From Mycolicibacillus koreensis (GTDB taxonomy: Bacteria; Actinomycetota; Actinomycetes; Mycobacteriales; Mycobacteriaceae): DNA of 64,000 bases. Location: positions 1 to 64,000 of the forward strand of contig NZ_NCXO01000006.1 of NCBI RefSeq assembly GCF_002104795.1, read 5' to 3'. Under the pieces are notes generated by a model, which was not told where the DNA came from, did not search any database, and was given only the letters and a program-made list of their open reading frames with translations. Both the position numbers and the translations under genes were made by a program. Shown here piece after piece: positions 22,018-34,765 of this stretch; the stretch's first letter is position 1; every line of letters begins with the position of its first letter.

Positions 22018-22894
22018 ACCGTTCTTCGCGCTCAGCGGCTACGACAACCAGGGCCGGCGCGCGGTGCCGTCACTGCTGCGGTCGCTGCTGTCGGAGCACC
22101 TCGACCCGGGCTACGCCGCCGCCGCGGCGCGCCGTCACGAGGCGCCACAGCCGCGGCTGCTGCGCTGGGGCTGGCAGCTGCTGGGGGCGCTTCTGGTGAC
22201 GGTGGTGTTCGCCGGCGCGGTCGCGCAGGCCCGCTCGGTGGCCCCGGGCATGAACGCCGCGCAGCGCACGTTGGCGACCAATGTGCGGGCGGCCAAACAC
22301 TCCGCCGACGAACTCACCGCGCGCCGCAACACCCTGGCCACCGACGTCAGCGACTCCCAGCGCCGCCAACTGCGCGCCGACACCGAGGGCCGACGGTTGC
22401 TCACCGGCCTCGACGCGCTCGCCCTGGCCGCCGCCGACACCCCGGTGATCGGCCCGGGGCTGACCGTGACCGTCACCGACCCGGGGGTCAGCCGCAACCT
22501 CAGCGACGTCTCCAAGCAGCGGGTGGCGGGCAGCCGCCAGATCATCTTGGACCGCGACCTGCAGTCGGCGGTGAACTCGCTGTGGTCGGCCGGGGCCGAG
22601 GCGATCGCCGTCGACGGGGTCCGGATCGGCCCGAACGTGACGCTGCGCCAGGCCGGTGGGGCGATCCTGGTCGACAACACCCCGATCAGCAGCCCCTACA
22701 CCATCTTGGCGATCGGCCCGCCGACGATGGGCAAGGCCTTCGACCGCACCGCCGGTCTGCGCTGGTTGCGTCAACTCGAAGTCACCTACGGTGTGGGGGT
22801 CACCGTGCGCGCCGGCGACGGCCTGGCACTGCCGGCCGGAACGATGCGCGAGGTCACCTACGCCCACAGCACCGCCGAACCGGGCGGACCGTGA
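22004..22894 (+). CDS. DUF881 membrane protein (Rv1823-like)
   Basis: A 296-residue protein with one transmembrane segment ([21 protein letters not shown], about residues 59-80), a heptad-like region ([20 protein letters not shown]) and a C-terminal DUF881 domain ([48 protein letters not shown]). DUF881 proteins are linked to the divisome or cell envelope in Gram-positives; the role is unproven. GTG 22004 or 22010 both overlap pgsA2. Part of a DUF881-small basic protein-DUF881 set. Confidence 0.88.
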   Translation: MGVTEPFFALSGYDNQGRRAVPSLLRSLLSEHLDPGYAAAAARRHEAPQPRLLRWGWQLLGALLVTVVFAGAVAQARSVAPGMNAAQRTLATNVRAAKHSADELTARRNTLATDVSDSQRRQLRADTEGRRLLTGLDALALAAADTPVIGPGLTVTVTDPGVSRNLSDVSKQRVAGSRQIILDRDLQSAVNSLWSAGAEAIAVDGVRIGPNVTLRQAGGAILVDNTPISSPYTILAIGPPTMGKAFDRTAGLRWLRQLEVTYGVGVTVRAGDGLALPAGTMREVTYAHSTAEPGGP

Positions 22895-22946
22895 TCCGCA
22901 CCGCCGCCCACCGCCCCGCCCACCCAGTCAGGAGTTCCCAGCACCC

Positions 22947-23279
22947 ATGATCGGCATCGCAGCACTGGCCATCGGCATCGTGGTGGGCTTGGTGTTTCAC
23001 CCCAGCGTTCCCGAGGCCGTCCAGCCGTACCTGCCGATCGCGGTGGTCGCCGCGCTCGACGCGGTGTTCGGCGGCCTGCGCGCCTACCTGGAGAAGATCT
23101 TCGACCCGAAGGTGTTCGTGATCTCGTTCGTGTTCAACGTCCTGGTGGCCGCCCTCATCGTCTATGTCGGCGACCAACTCGGGGTCGGCACCCAGCTGTC
23201 CACGGCGATCATCGTCGTGCTCGGTATCCGCATCTTCGGCAATGCCGCGGCGCTGCGTCGCCGGCTGTTCGGGGCGTGA
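22947..23279 (+). CDS. small basic protein, DUF1290 family (Rv1824-like)
   Basis: A 110-residue protein with three hydrophobic helices (MIGIAALAIGIVVGLVF, YLPIAVVAALDAVFGGLRAY, FVISFVFNVLVAALIVYVG) and a basic C-terminus (RIFGNAAALRRRLFGA). This is the Sbp/DUF1290 family, usually encoded between DUF881 genes in Gram-positive bacteria. Function unknown. AGGAG lies ahead of the ATG at 22947. The stop overlaps the next GTG by 4 nt. Confidence 0.88.
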   Translation: MIGIAALAIGIVVGLVFHPSVPEAVQPYLPIAVVAALDAVFGGLRAYLEKIFDPKVFVISFVFNVLVAALIVYVGDQLGVGTQLSTAIIVVLGIRIFGNAAALRRRLFGA

Positions 23280-24094
23280 GGCCGATGAGCCAGGATCCGA
23301 CCGCGCACCCCTCGGCCGACGAGTCCGGTCACGGACGCCACGAGCTGCCCGACGACCATCCCGACCGGGAACCCGGCCCCGCGGGCAGCCTGCTGCGCCG
23401 CGGCCGACGCCAGCCGGTCTTCGCGGTGCTGGCGGTCCTGCTCTGTCTGGGGCTGGGGGTCGCCATCGCCACCCAGGTCCACCAGACCGAGACCGGCGAC
23501 TCCCTGGACACCGCGCGGCCGGCCGACCTGTTGGTGCTGCTCGACTCGCTGCGCCAGCGGGAGGCCACGCTCAACACCGAGGTCGCCGATCTGCAACGCA
23601 CCCTGACCGCATTGCAGGCCGCCGGCAGCGGCGACCAGGCCGCCATCGAATCCGCGCAGGCGCGCCTGGCTGCGCTGTCGATCCTGATCGGCACCGTCGG
23701 GGCCACCGGCCCGGGGGTCACCATCACCATCGACGACCCCCGCCCCGGGGTCAGCCCCGACAACCTGCTCGACGTGATCAACGAGCTGAGGGCCGCCGGT
23801 GCCGAGGCGATGCAGGTCAGCGACGACCGGCAGGCCGTGCGCGTCGGTGTCGACACCTGGGTCGCCGGGGTGCCCGGCGCGCTGGTCGTCGACGACCAAA
23901 CCCTGACGCCGGCCTATTCGATTGTCGCGATTGGTGATCCGCCGACCCTGGCGGCGGCGATGAAGATCCCCGGCGGCGCGGTCGACAGTGTCGAGAGCTC
24001 CGGCGGGCAGATGAGCGTGGCGCAGGCCGACGGGGTGGAGATCACCGCCTTGCGGCAACCGAAACCCCGCCAATACGCTCAGCCCGTCAAGTAA
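23276..24094 (+). CDS. DUF881 membrane protein (Rv1825-like)
   Basis: A 272-residue paralogue of the protein encoded at 22004. A 60-residue charged N-terminus leads to one membrane helix (VFAVLAVLLCLGLGVAIAT), a coiled-coil-like stretch (LVLLDSLRQREATLNTEV) and the DUF881 domain (GPGVTITIDDPRPG, VINELRAAGAEAMQVS, VAGVPGALVVDDQTLT). GTG at 23276 is coupled to the preceding stop; an ATG at 23285 is the alternative. It ends 30 nt before gcvH. Confidence 0.88.
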   Translation: MRPMSQDPTAHPSADESGHGRHELPDDHPDREPGPAGSLLRRGRRQPVFAVLAVLLCLGLGVAIATQVHQTETGDSLDTARPADLLVLLDSLRQREATLNTEVADLQRTLTALQAAGSGDQAAIESAQARLAALSILIGTVGATGPGVTITIDDPRPGVSPDNLLDVINELRAAGAEAMQVSDDRQAVRVGVDTWVAGVPGALVVDDQTLTPAYSIVAIGDPPTLAAAMKIPGGAVDSVESSGGQMSVAQADGVEITALRQPKPRQYAQPVK

Positions 24095-24124
24095 ACCGCT
24101 GCCCACCCGAGGAACAGGATCGCT

Positions 24125-24541
24125 GTGAGCCCTGCCAGTCACGTCCCCGACGACCTGCACTACACCGCCGACCACGAATGGGTGCGGCCGACCGACGCCG
24201 CGGTGCTGCGGGTCGGCATCACCGACTACGCGCAGGCCGCGCTCGGCGACGTCGTGTTCGTCCAGCTGCCCGAGGTCGGGGCGACGGTCACCGCGGGGGA
24301 GTCGTTCGGCGAGGTGGAGTCCACCAAGTCGGTGTCGGACCTGTTCGCCCCGGTGACGGCGAAAGTGGTTGCCGTCAACGAGGATTTGGCGAGCAGCCCG
24401 GAACTGGTCAACTCCGACCCCTACGGGGCGGGCTGGCTGGTCGATCTGCGGGTCGACACCGACTCCGGCGCCGGCGACGCCGCCGCACAGGCAGCGGCCC
24501 TGCTCGACGCGCAGGGCTACCGCGCGACCCTCGCCGAATGA
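24125..24541 (+). CDS. gcvH: glycine cleavage system H protein
   Basis: A 138-residue carrier that shuttles the aminomethyl group between the P, T and L proteins. K68 in [13 protein letters not shown] is the lipoylated lysine; DHEWVRP and [15 protein letters not shown] are the standard N-terminal motifs. GTG start at 24125, preceded by GAGGAACAGGA. gcvB, encoding the P protein, lies 3 kb downstream, while gcvT is not in the window. The C-terminal tail is slightly longer than usual. Confidence 0.94.
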   Translation: MSPASHVPDDLHYTADHEWVRPTDAAVLRVGITDYAQAALGDVVFVQLPEVGATVTAGESFGEVESTKSVSDLFAPVTAKVVAVNEDLASSPELVNSDPYGAGWLVDLRVDTDSGAGDAAAQAAALLDAQGYRATLAE

Positions 24542-24701
24542 GCATTGTTAGGGTTTGACCGCCGAGACGGCCGCCGAATCGTGGCGTGGCGGGTACATTC
24601 CCGGCCGCGGCGCGGTACGGTCGACACAGCGACGGAAACGCCGGCAATGACGCCGTGTGCGGGTCCGGTCCGCGCGAATTGCAGCCAGTAAGGAGGAGCG
24701 G

Positions 24702-25172
24702 GTGACGGAGAACGACAACGATCAAGACTCCGACGACGTCACCGCGGAGACAACCTCGGTATTCCGTGCTGATTTCCTCAGCGAACTCGACGCACCCGCG
24801 CAGGTGGGTGCCGACAGCGCGGTCTCCGGTGTCGAGGGCCTTCCGGCCGGCTCGGCGCTGCTGGTGGTCAAACGCGGACCCAACGCCGGTTCCCGGTTCC
24901 TGTTGGACCGGCCGATCACCGCGTCGGGCCGCCACCCCGACAGCGACATCTTCCTCGACGACGTCACCGTCAGCCGCCGCCACGCGGAGTTCCGGCTGGA
25001 GGGTGAGGAGTTCCAGGTCGTCGACGTGGGCAGCCTCAACGGCACCTACGTCAACCGGGAGCCGGTGGATTCGGCGGTGCTGTCCAACGGCGACGAGGTC
25101 CAGATCGGCAAGTTCCGTCTGGTGTTTCTGACCGGCCCGAAAAGCGACGACGGGGGTTCCGGGGGCCAGTGA
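24702..25172 (+). CDS. garA: FHA-domain metabolic regulator GarA/OdhI
   Basis: A 156-residue phospho-switch. The unmodified FHA domain binds 2-oxoglutarate dehydrogenase/decarboxylase and NAD-glutamate dehydrogenase; phosphorylation of the N-terminal TT motif by PknG or PknB makes the domain bind its own tail and releases the enzymes. The motif ETTSVF has T17 and T18. The FHA core shows [20 protein letters not shown] and LNGTYVN. A strong AAGGAGGAG sits before the GTG at 24702. The stop is coupled to the MerR gene by GTGA. Confidence 0.95.
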   Translation: MTENDNDQDSDDVTAETTSVFRADFLSELDAPAQVGADSAVSGVEGLPAGSALLVVKRGPNAGSRFLLDRPITASGRHPDSDIFLDDVTVSRRHAEFRLEGEEFQVVDVGSLNGTYVNREPVDSAVLSNGDEVQIGKFRLVFLTGPKSDDGGSGGQ

Positions 25173-25891
25173 CCGCGCCCGAAACGCCCGCGCTGCCCGG
25201 GATGTCGATCGGGGCGGTGCTGGCGGCGCTGCGCCCGGACTTCCCGGACGTCACGATCTCCAAGATCCGTTTCCTGGAGTCCGAGGGGCTGGTCACCCCG
25301 CAGCGCACCGCGTCGGGGTATCGCCGTTTCACCGCCTACGACTGCGCGCGGCTGCGGTTCGTCCTCGCTGCGCAGCGCGACCAGTATCTGCCGCTGAAGG
25401 TCATCAAAGCGCATCTTGACGCCCAGCCCGACGGGGAGTTGCCGACCACCGGCTACCCGGCGCCACGGCTGGTCCCGGCGGCGGGGGAGGGTCCCGACAC
25501 CGCCGCGGTCGCACCCACCCAGGTCCGGCTGAGCCGCGAGGATCTGCTGGCGCGCTCCGGGGTCGACGAGGCGCTTTTGACCGCGCTGCTCAAAGCCGGG
25601 GTGATCACCACCGGGCCGGGCGGATTCTTCGACGAGCACGCGGTGGCGATCCTGCAGTGCGCCCGCGCCCTCGGCGACTACGGTGTGGAACCCCGGCACC
25701 TGCGGGCGTTCCGTTCGGCGGCCGACCGACAGTCGGACCTGATCGCCCAGATCGCCGGGCCGGTGGTCAAGGCCGGCAAGGCCGGGGCCCGCGACCGCGC
25801 CGACGATCTGGCCCGCGAGGTGGCGGCGTTGGCGATCACGTTGCACACGTCGCTGATCAAGTCCGCCGTGCGCGACGTTCTGCATCCCTGA
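25169..25891 (+). CDS. MerR-family regulator (Rv1828-like)
   Basis: A 240-residue DNA-binding protein. The N-terminal winged helix is MerR-like ([39 protein letters not shown]). It is followed by a linker and an all-alpha C-terminal domain ([32 protein letters not shown]) characteristic of the Rv1828 group. No metal-binding cysteines of classical MerR proteins are seen, so its ligand is not a metal of that kind. Overlaps garA by 4 nt. Confidence 0.9.
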   Translation: MTAPETPALPGMSIGAVLAALRPDFPDVTISKIRFLESEGLVTPQRTASGYRRFTAYDCARLRFVLAAQRDQYLPLKVIKAHLDAQPDGELPTTGYPAPRLVPAAGEGPDTAAVAPTQVRLSREDLLARSGVDEALLTALLKAGVITTGPGGFFDEHAVAILQCARALGDYGVEPRHLRAFRSAADRQSDLIAQIAGPVVKAGKAGARDRADDLAREVAALAITLHTSLIKSAVRDVLHP

Positions 25892-25952
25892 GGACTAGAC
25901 TTCCCGTGACGGCCTCGGAGTTGGGCACCGCACGGGCGGAGGGCAGACACAG

Positions 25953-26447
25953 ATGGGTGAAGTGCACGTCGTCGGCATTCGCGTCGAACAGCCGCAGAAC
26001 CAGCCGGTATTGCTGTTGCGCGAGGCCGGCGGGGACCGGTACCTGCCGATCTGGATCGGGCAGGCCGAGGCCGCGGCGATCGCCCTCGAGCAGCAGGGCG
26101 TCGAGCCGGCCCGGCCGCTGACCCACGACCTGATCCGCGATCTCATTGCCGCGCTGGGCCATTCCCTCAAAGAGGTGCGCATCGTCGACCTGCAGGAAGG
26201 CACCTTCTACGCCGATCTGGTCTTCGACGCCGATGTGACGGTCTCGGCACGTCCGTCGGACTCGGTGGCGATCGCGTTGCGCACCGGGGTGCCGATTTAC
26301 GTCGAGGAGACGGTGCTCGCCGAGGCCGGACTGCTCATCCCCGACGAGGGCGACGAAGAGGAGTCCGGCGCCGCCCGCGAAGACGAGGTGGAGAAGTTCA
26401 AAGAGTTCCTCGACAGTGTCTCGCCCGACGATTTCAAGGCCACCTGA
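25953..26447 (+). CDS. bifunctional nuclease (BFN, DUF151) domain protein (Rv1829-like)
   Basis: A 164-residue soluble protein with the BFN fold: LPIWIGQAEAAAIALEQQG, RPLTHDLIRDLIAALG, EVRIVDLQEGTFYADLVF and SARPSDSVAIALRTG. Plant members degrade RNA and DNA; bacterial function is not established. The acidic C-terminus (PDEGDEEESG) is unconserved. ATG at 25953. TAGACT at 25896-25901 may be a -10 element for its own promoter. Same order as Rv1828-Rv1829-Rv1830. Confidence 0.88.
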   Translation: MGEVHVVGIRVEQPQNQPVLLLREAGGDRYLPIWIGQAEAAAIALEQQGVEPARPLTHDLIRDLIAALGHSLKEVRIVDLQEGTFYADLVFDADVTVSARPSDSVAIALRTGVPIYVEETVLAEAGLLIPDEGDEEESGAAREDEVEKFKEFLDSVSPDDFKAT

Positions 26448-26704
26448 GCAGGCCCGTACACTTCCCTGCAAGACCCCCCCTTGGAGTCGGCCCGGAGTCG
26501 GCCGAGTCACGGATGGGTCTCACGATGCCCGACACGCCCGACACAACAGCGCGATCGGGTGGGGCGACACCCATAATTTCAGAGCGACCACAGGCCAACA
26601 GCCCGCCGAAAAGCGTATGCTCACAACCACTTGAGCAGCCCCACGCGATGCCGGTGACGCCGACGGCCAGGGATTTACAGCGTGATCAGCGAGAGGATGC
26701 GCCC

Positions 26705-27319
26705 GTGGGTGAACGACCCCGCCAAGAACAGCTGGACCTTGCTGACCCCCTCGGCACGGCTTCGGCCGCGTCGGATCAGCCGGTGCAGGGCGGGCTGTTC
26801 CCCGACGACTCCATCCCCGATGAGCTGGTCGGCTACCGCGGTCCCAGCGCCTGCCAGATCGCCGGCATCACCTACCGTCAGCTCGACTACTGGGCGCGCA
26901 CCTCGCTGGTGGTGCCGTCGATCCGCAGCGCGGCCGGCTCCGGCAGCCAACGGCTGTACTCGTTCAAAGACATCCTGGTGCTCAAGATCGTCAAGCGACT
27001 GCTCGACACCGGCATCTCCTTGCACAACATCCGCGTGGCGGTCGACCACCTGCGCCAACGCGGCGTGTCCGACCTGGCCAACATCACCTTGTTCTCCGAC
27101 GGCACCACCGTGTACGAGTGCACCTCCGCCGAGGAGGTCGTCGACCTGCTGCAGGGCGGCCAGGGGGTGTTCGGGATCGCGGTCTCCGGCACGATGCGGG
27201 AGCTGACCGGGGCTATCGCCGATTTCCCCGGCGAACGCGCCGACGGCGGGGAGACGCTCGCCGCTCCCGAGGACGAGCTGGCCAGCCGGCGACGCAACCG
27301 GGACCGCAAAACCGGGTAG
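26705..27319 (+). CDS. MerR-family regulator (Rv1830-like)
   Basis: A 204-residue regulator. The central MerR domain is almost invariant in mycobacteria ([60 protein letters not shown]) and is followed by a ligand-type domain ([20 protein letters not shown]). Its Rv1830 counterpart is linked to growth and antibiotic persistence. The GTG at 26705 has GAGAGGA upstream and begins the conserved [11 protein letters not shown] segment. The frame is open to an ATG at 26513, but that part shows no conserved features. The 257-bp gap before it carries a doubled GGAGTCGGCC and GCTCA-N8-TGAGC. Confidence 0.88.
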   Translation: MGERPRQEQLDLADPLGTASAASDQPVQGGLFPDDSIPDELVGYRGPSACQIAGITYRQLDYWARTSLVVPSIRSAAGSGSQRLYSFKDILVLKIVKRLLDTGISLHNIRVAVDHLRQRGVSDLANITLFSDGTTVYECTSAEEVVDLLQGGQGVFGIAVSGTMRELTGAIADFPGERADGGETLAAPEDELASRRRNRDRKTG

Positions 27320-27376
27320 CGGCCGCGGCCGAGCGCACCGACGCCACTGGGTAAGGTGGGGGACGCATCGCCCACG

Positions 27377-27591
27377 CGCGGGAGAGTTCCGTGGCCGCCA
27401 GTCACGGACGCCGAAGGAGCAACACCTCTCCGTCAACCTCTCAGGCACCCGGACCGCGCCTGGCCCCGATGCCTCTGGAAAGCGGCGGCCCGCCGGGTTC
27501 GCCCGCCGATGGGGAAAGGTGACCGTCCCAGCCGGACGGGACACCGAATCTTTCAGGCGCCCGGTGCCCGGGTGAAGACAGAGGGAGAGGG
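27377..27591 (+). promoter_or_regulatory. tandem glycine riboswitch controlling gcvB
   Basis: Two glycine aptamers in series fill the gap before gcvB. Aptamer 1: GGGAGAG (27380-27386), CGCCGAAGGAGCAA (27409-27422) and CCTCTCAGGCACCCGG (27438-27453), closing near CTCTGGAAAGCGG. Aptamer 2: CGCCGATGGGGAAAGG, ATCTTTCAGGCGCCCGGTG (27548-27566) and AGACAGAGGGAGAGG (27576-27590). These are the conserved cores of the gcvT/glycine riboswitch family. The second aptamer ends 41 nt before the chosen gcvB start. Glycine binding normally turns the gene on. The expression platform is not obvious: no clear terminator stem was found between the aptamer and the start. Confidence 0.93.
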
Positions 27592-27631
27592 CCCGCCGTC
27601 AGGCTGTCCACCCATGTCAGGAGCGTCACCC

Positions 27632-30505
<2,874 letters not shown>

Positions 30506-30524
30506 CCCGGCCGGGTCGGGGCGG

Positions 30525-32444
30525 TCAGCCCAGCAGGGTGCTCAACGCGGTGGCCAACTCGGGGGTGTCCGAGCTGGCCAGCTGCCGGTAGCTGCCGCCG
30601 CTGATCTGGGCGACCGCCTCCCAGGTGGCCCGGTCGGTGTCGTCACCGAAGTCGAGCACGTTCACCGCGACCGGGCGGGCCGGGTCGACCGCGCCGCGCA
30701 GATAGTCCTGCAGGCCGGGGCCGTCGAGGGTCCGGTCGGTGTGCGGCCCGGTGGTGATCACCAGCACCGAGTTCGGCCGGCCCTCCTGGTAGTCGGCCAG
30801 CGCCTCGCCGTAGACCAGCCGCAGGGTGGTGAACGACACCGCCCCGTCGGCGGTCGGCCCGAGCCCGTCGAGGCGTCCGCTGACCGCGTCGCGCACCGTG
30901 TCGAGCGGGCCGGCGGCGACCGCGGAGCGGCCTTCGGTGCCGTCGAAGGTCCACAGCCCGATCGTCGAGTCGGCCGGCAGCCCGGATACCGCCGCGTCGA
31001 GGGCGGCGGTGACGTTGGCCAGCCGGCTGCGCGCACCGTCGGATTCGCCCATCGACTGGTCGAGCATGATCGTGGTGGCCGGGCCGGCGCTCGGTGCGGT
31101 CACCGTGTTGGCCAAGGTGGCGCGCAGCGAGTCGTCGCCGACCGGCACGGTTGCGTCGATGGCCGGGAAATCGGTGACGTCGCTGTCCGGCAGGGCGCCG
31201 TCGGGGCCGGCATCGTCGCCGCCGGCCGGGCCACGGAAGCCGGCCTCGGCGAACGTCGCCAACTGGTCGGGTTTGCCCAGATACCGCGCGAATTCGCTGG
31301 CGCCGCTGACCTGCTCGTCGGAGAGCCAGTTACCCGCCAGCAGCACGGTGGGGTAGTCGGCCACCGCGACCGGTCCCGACGGCAGCCACCCGGCCAGGGT
31401 GTCGGCGCGATCGGCCGACGACGCGGCGCGGGCGACGAGCTGCTGTTCGGTGGTGACCACCGCGTGCACCGGCGCGCTCGCCGGGTCCTCGGCGCCGAGC
31501 AGGGCGTTCATCGCCTCCGCCAGCGAGGTGTCGGCCAGTTTCGGTTGACCACCGATCAGGCTGCGCACCGCGCCGACCCCGTCGGTGGCGGGCCGATCGC
31601 CGGCGGCGGCGGTGGCGACCGCTTCGGCGGCCAGCGCCGCCGCATCGCCGTTGTCGCTGGTCGGCAACGCCAGCCGCAGCGAACCCCAGTGCGCCAGCTG
31701 CAGCCGGTCCAGGGCATCGGGGGTGGTTTGCAACTGCGGCAGCGCTGCCCAATCGCGTTCAGCAAGAGCCGATTTGAGCTCCGGGCGCACCGCCAGCATC
31801 ACCGGTGAGCGCACCAGCGAACGGGCGTCACTGACAGTGTCGGCGCCGACCGCGGCCTGCAGCCGCGCGGCGGAGATCGAGCTGGCGGGGATCCACAGTG
31901 CGGGACGCTCACCCAGATCGGCCGACCAGTCGCCGATGAAGCCGTTGATGACGGCGTTGGACCCGGCCGACTTCACCGACACCGACACACACCGGTCGCC
32001 GACCTGGCGTCCGTTGCCGGTGAACTCCTCGGCGAGCTGTCGCACCTGATCGGCGATCGAGGGGTCGGCCACCACCGCCACCGTCTCGTCGCCGGCCACG
32101 CAGCGGGCCGCGGCGGTGTCGGAGCGGTGGGAGAGCACCGCGCCGAAGAAACGCCACAGGATCACCCCGCTGACCAGCACCACCACCGTGATCAGCGCGG
32201 CGACGACACCCACCGAGACCCCGCGCCGGCCCCCTTCGCTGCGGTGACCGCCGCGCCACTCGCCGATGCTGCGGCGGCTCCGCCGGGCGGCACCGGTGGG
32301 TACCGGTCCGGTCGGCTCGGGTGCGATCGGGTGCGCCTGCTCCGCAGCGGCGGGCTCCTCAGACTCACCGGGCTCGCCGGGACCGACCGGCTCGACGGAC
32401 TCGTCGGGCTGATCGTCGGGGTCGGGGATGCTATGTCTACCCAT
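30525..32444 (-). CDS. membrane-anchored solute-binding / von Willebrand A protein (Rv1836c-like)
   Basis: A 639-residue protein. An acidic, Pro/Glu-rich cytoplasmic N-terminus (~75 residues) leads to one membrane helix (VSVGVVAALITVVVLVSGVIL). The external part begins with a periplasmic-binding-like domain (VADPSIADQVRQLAEEF, NGFIGDWSADLGERPALW), then a VWA domain with a near-complete MIDAS motif (MLDQSMGES, ITTGPHTDRT). A two-domain ligand-binding role outside the membrane is inferred; no partner is known. It converges on gcvB with a 19-bp gap. Confidence 0.85.
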   Translation of the reverse strand: MGRHSIPDPDDQPDESVEPVGPGEPGESEEPAAAEQAHPIAPEPTGPVPTGAARRSRRSIGEWRGGHRSEGGRRGVSVGVVAALITVVVLVSGVILWRFFGAVLSHRSDTAAARCVAGDETVAVVADPSIADQVRQLAEEFTGNGRQVGDRCVSVSVKSAGSNAVINGFIGDWSADLGERPALWIPASSISAARLQAAVGADTVSDARSLVRSPVMLAVRPELKSALAERDWAALPQLQTTPDALDRLQLAHWGSLRLALPTSDNGDAAALAAEAVATAAAGDRPATDGVGAVRSLIGGQPKLADTSLAEAMNALLGAEDPASAPVHAVVTTEQQLVARAASSADRADTLAGWLPSGPVAVADYPTVLLAGNWLSDEQVSGASEFARYLGKPDQLATFAEAGFRGPAGGDDAGPDGALPDSDVTDFPAIDATVPVGDDSLRATLANTVTAPSAGPATTIMLDQSMGESDGARSRLANVTAALDAAVSGLPADSTIGLWTFDGTEGRSAVAAGPLDTVRDAVSGRLDGLGPTADGAVSFTTLRLVYGEALADYQEGRPNSVLVITTGPHTDRTLDGPGLQDYLRGAVDPARPVAVNVLDFGDDTDRATWEAVAQISGGSYRQLASSDTPELATALSTLLG

Positions 32445-32479
32445 GGCGCTGCTGTCGTGGTGGTCGGGTCAGTGGTCGA

Positions 32480-34666
32480 TCACAGGCCCGCTTGAGCCTT
32501 GAACTCGCGGCGGCGCCGGTGCAGGATCGGCTCGGTGTAGCCGTTGGGCTGGCCGGTGCCGGAGAGGATCAGCTCCTCGGCGGCCAGGAACGGGATGCTG
32601 GCGTCGAAGTCGGGTCCCATCGGTGGGTAGTCCGGGTCCCCGGCGTTCTGCTCGTCGACCACCAGCGCCATCCGTTCCAGACTGGCGCGCACCGTCTCGG
32701 CGGTTATCACGCCGTGGCGCAGCCAGTTGGCCAGCAGCTGGCTGGAGATCCGCAGCGTGGCCCGGTCCTCCATCAGCGCGACGTCGTGGATGTCGGGCAC
32801 CTTGGAGCAGCCGACACCCTGACCGACCCAGCGCACCACATACCCCAGGATCGACTGGCAGTTGTTGTCGACTTCCTCGTGGATCTCTTCCGGTGCCCAG
32901 GCCAGTTCCTTGGCCAGCGGGATCGTGAGCAGCTGCTCGAGGCCGGCACGGCGCTTTCCGGCCAGGTCCTGCTGCACGGCGCGCACGTCGACCTGGTGGT
33001 AGTGGATGGCGTGCAGGGTGGCCGCGGTCGGCGACGGCACCCAGGCGGTGGACGCCCCGGCGCGCGGCTGGGCGATCTTCTGCTCCATCATGTCGGCCAT
33101 CAGGTCGGTCATCGTCCACATGCCCTTGCCGATCTGGGCACGGCCGGCCAGCTGGCAGCTCAACCCGACGTCGACGTTGTTGTCCTCGTAGGCGGCGATC
33201 CACGGTTGGGATTTCATCGCGCCCTTGCGGACCATCGGGCCCGCCTCCATCGAGGTGTGGATCTCGTCGCCGGTGCGGTCCAAAAAGCCGGTGTTGATGA
33301 ACACCACCCGGTCGCGGGCGGCGCCGATGCAGGCCATCAGGTTGACCGTGGTGCGGCGCTCCTCGTCCATGATCCCGACCTTGAGGGTGGCCTCCGGCAG
33401 GCCGAGCACCCGTTCGACGCGGCCGAACAGCTCCGCGGTGAACGCCGCCTCCTCCGGGCCATGCATCTTGGGTTTGACGATGTAGACCGAGCCGGTGCGG
33501 CTGTTGACCAGCGGGCCGTGGTCATCGTCGGCGCTGAGCCCGTGCATGGCGATCAGCGCGGTGAACAGCGCGTCCTGGATGCCCTCGAACACCTCGGTGC
33601 CGTCGGCGAAGACGATTGCGTCGTTGGTCATCAGGTGCCCGACGTTGCGCACGAACAGCAAGCTGCGCCCGGGCAGGGTGATCTCCGCGCCGTCGGGGGT
33701 GGTGTAGGTGCGGTCGGGGTTGAGCACCCGGGTGAAGCTGGACCCGTCCTTGCTCACCTCTTCGGCCAGGTCGCCGCGGTTGAGGCCCAGCCAGTTGCGG
33801 TAGCCGAGCACCTTGTCGGCGGCATCCACCGCGGTGATCGAGTCCTCGAAGTCGATGATCGTGGTGACCGCGGACTCCAGCACCACGTCTTTGATGCCGG
33901 CGGCGTCGGTGCGCCCGATCGGCGAGTCGGGGTCGATGAGGATCTCGATGTGCAGCCCGTGGTGGGACAGCAGCAGCGCGGTCGGCGCGTCCGGCTCGCC
34001 GAGGTAGCCGACGAACTGGTCCCGCTCGGCCAGCAGGGTCGAGCGGTCGGCGCCGAGGCTCACCATCAGCTGGCCGTCGACGACCTCGAACGCGGTGGCG
34101 TCGGTGTAGGAACTGGTGGCCAGGGGCACCGACTGGTCGAGGAAGTCCCGCGCGTAGGCGATGACCTTGTCGCCGCGGACCTTGTTGTAGCTGGTGCCCT
34201 TCTCCGCGCCGCCCTCCTCGCTGATGACGTCGGTGCCGTACAGCGCGTCATACAGCGAACCCCACCGGGCGTTGGCGGCGTTGAGCGCGAACCGCGCGTT
34301 GGTCACCGGCACCACCAGCTGCGGGCCGGCGGTGGTGGTGATCTCGTCGTCGACGTCGGCGGTGGTGATCGCCACCCCGGTCGGCTCGTCGTGCAGGTAG
34401 CCGATCTCGGTGAGGAACTCCTGATAGGCCGCCGGGTCGTGCGGCCCGATGACCCGGGCCCGGTGCCACTTGTCGATCTGGGCCTGCAGGTCGTCGCGGC
34501 GGGCCAGCAGCTCGCGGTTGCGGGGAGTCAGATCGGTGATGACCTGCTCGGCGCCGGCCCAGAACCGGTCGGGGTCCACGCCGGTTCCCGGCAGCGCCTC
34601 GTCGGTGATGAAGTCGTAGAGCTCGCGGGCGACCTGCAGCTCACCCACCGACACGCGGTCCGTCAT
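32480..34666 (-). CDS. glcB: malate synthase G
   Basis: A 728-residue glyoxylate-shunt enzyme that condenses glyoxylate with acetyl-CoA. Family features: [14 protein letters not shown] (Mg and substrate site), [43 protein letters not shown] and the C-terminal domain with [22 protein letters not shown]. Length is typical of GlcB (M. tuberculosis Rv1837c, 741). ATG start at 34666 with GGGAGG upstream. The leader contains a small hairpin. The next minus-strand gene ends 99 bp upstream of this start. Confidence 0.95.
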   Translation of the reverse strand: MTDRVSVGELQVARELYDFITDEALPGTGVDPDRFWAGAEQVITDLTPRNRELLARRDDLQAQIDKWHRARVIGPHDPAAYQEFLTEIGYLHDEPTGVAITTADVDDEITTTAGPQLVVPVTNARFALNAANARWGSLYDALYGTDVISEEGGAEKGTSYNKVRGDKVIAYARDFLDQSVPLATSSYTDATAFEVVDGQLMVSLGADRSTLLAERDQFVGYLGEPDAPTALLLSHHGLHIEILIDPDSPIGRTDAAGIKDVVLESAVTTIIDFEDSITAVDAADKVLGYRNWLGLNRGDLAEEVSKDGSSFTRVLNPDRTYTTPDGAEITLPGRSLLFVRNVGHLMTNDAIVFADGTEVFEGIQDALFTALIAMHGLSADDDHGPLVNSRTGSVYIVKPKMHGPEEAAFTAELFGRVERVLGLPEATLKVGIMDEERRTTVNLMACIGAARDRVVFINTGFLDRTGDEIHTSMEAGPMVRKGAMKSQPWIAAYEDNNVDVGLSCQLAGRAQIGKGMWTMTDLMADMMEQKIAQPRAGASTAWVPSPTAATLHAIHYHQVDVRAVQQDLAGKRRAGLEQLLTIPLAKELAWAPEEIHEEVDNNCQSILGYVVRWVGQGVGCSKVPDIHDVALMEDRATLRISSQLLANWLRHGVITAETVRASLERMALVVDEQNAGDPDYPPMGPDFDASIPFLAAEELILSGTGQPNGYTEPILHRRRREFKAQAGL

Positions 34667-34682
34667 GCTTCCTCCCTTGCTG

Positions 34683-34698
34683 GCTTCGTTGGCGAAGC
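34683..34698 (-). other. small hairpin in the glcB leader
   Basis: GCTTCG and CGAAGC form a 6-bp stem with a 4-nt loop about 17-32 nt upstream of the glcB ATG, just before its Shine-Dalgarno. It could affect translation, but it is short and its role is unknown. Confidence 0.3.
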
Positions 34699-34765
34699 AA
34701 CGTGCCCACCTTACCGTTCAGTACGCGGCCGTCCGGCAACCGGCAACCGGCGGGCCGTGATCGGA

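Noticed and set aside
26513..26704. 64-codon N-terminal extension of the Rv1830-like regulator
   Set aside because: No RBS at 26513, unconserved composition, and GAGAGGA before GTG 26705.
27356..27631. gcvB start far upstream, inside the riboswitch
   Set aside because: The frame is open but the sequence is two glycine aptamers; the CAGGAG before 27632 and the conserved protein start support the later site.
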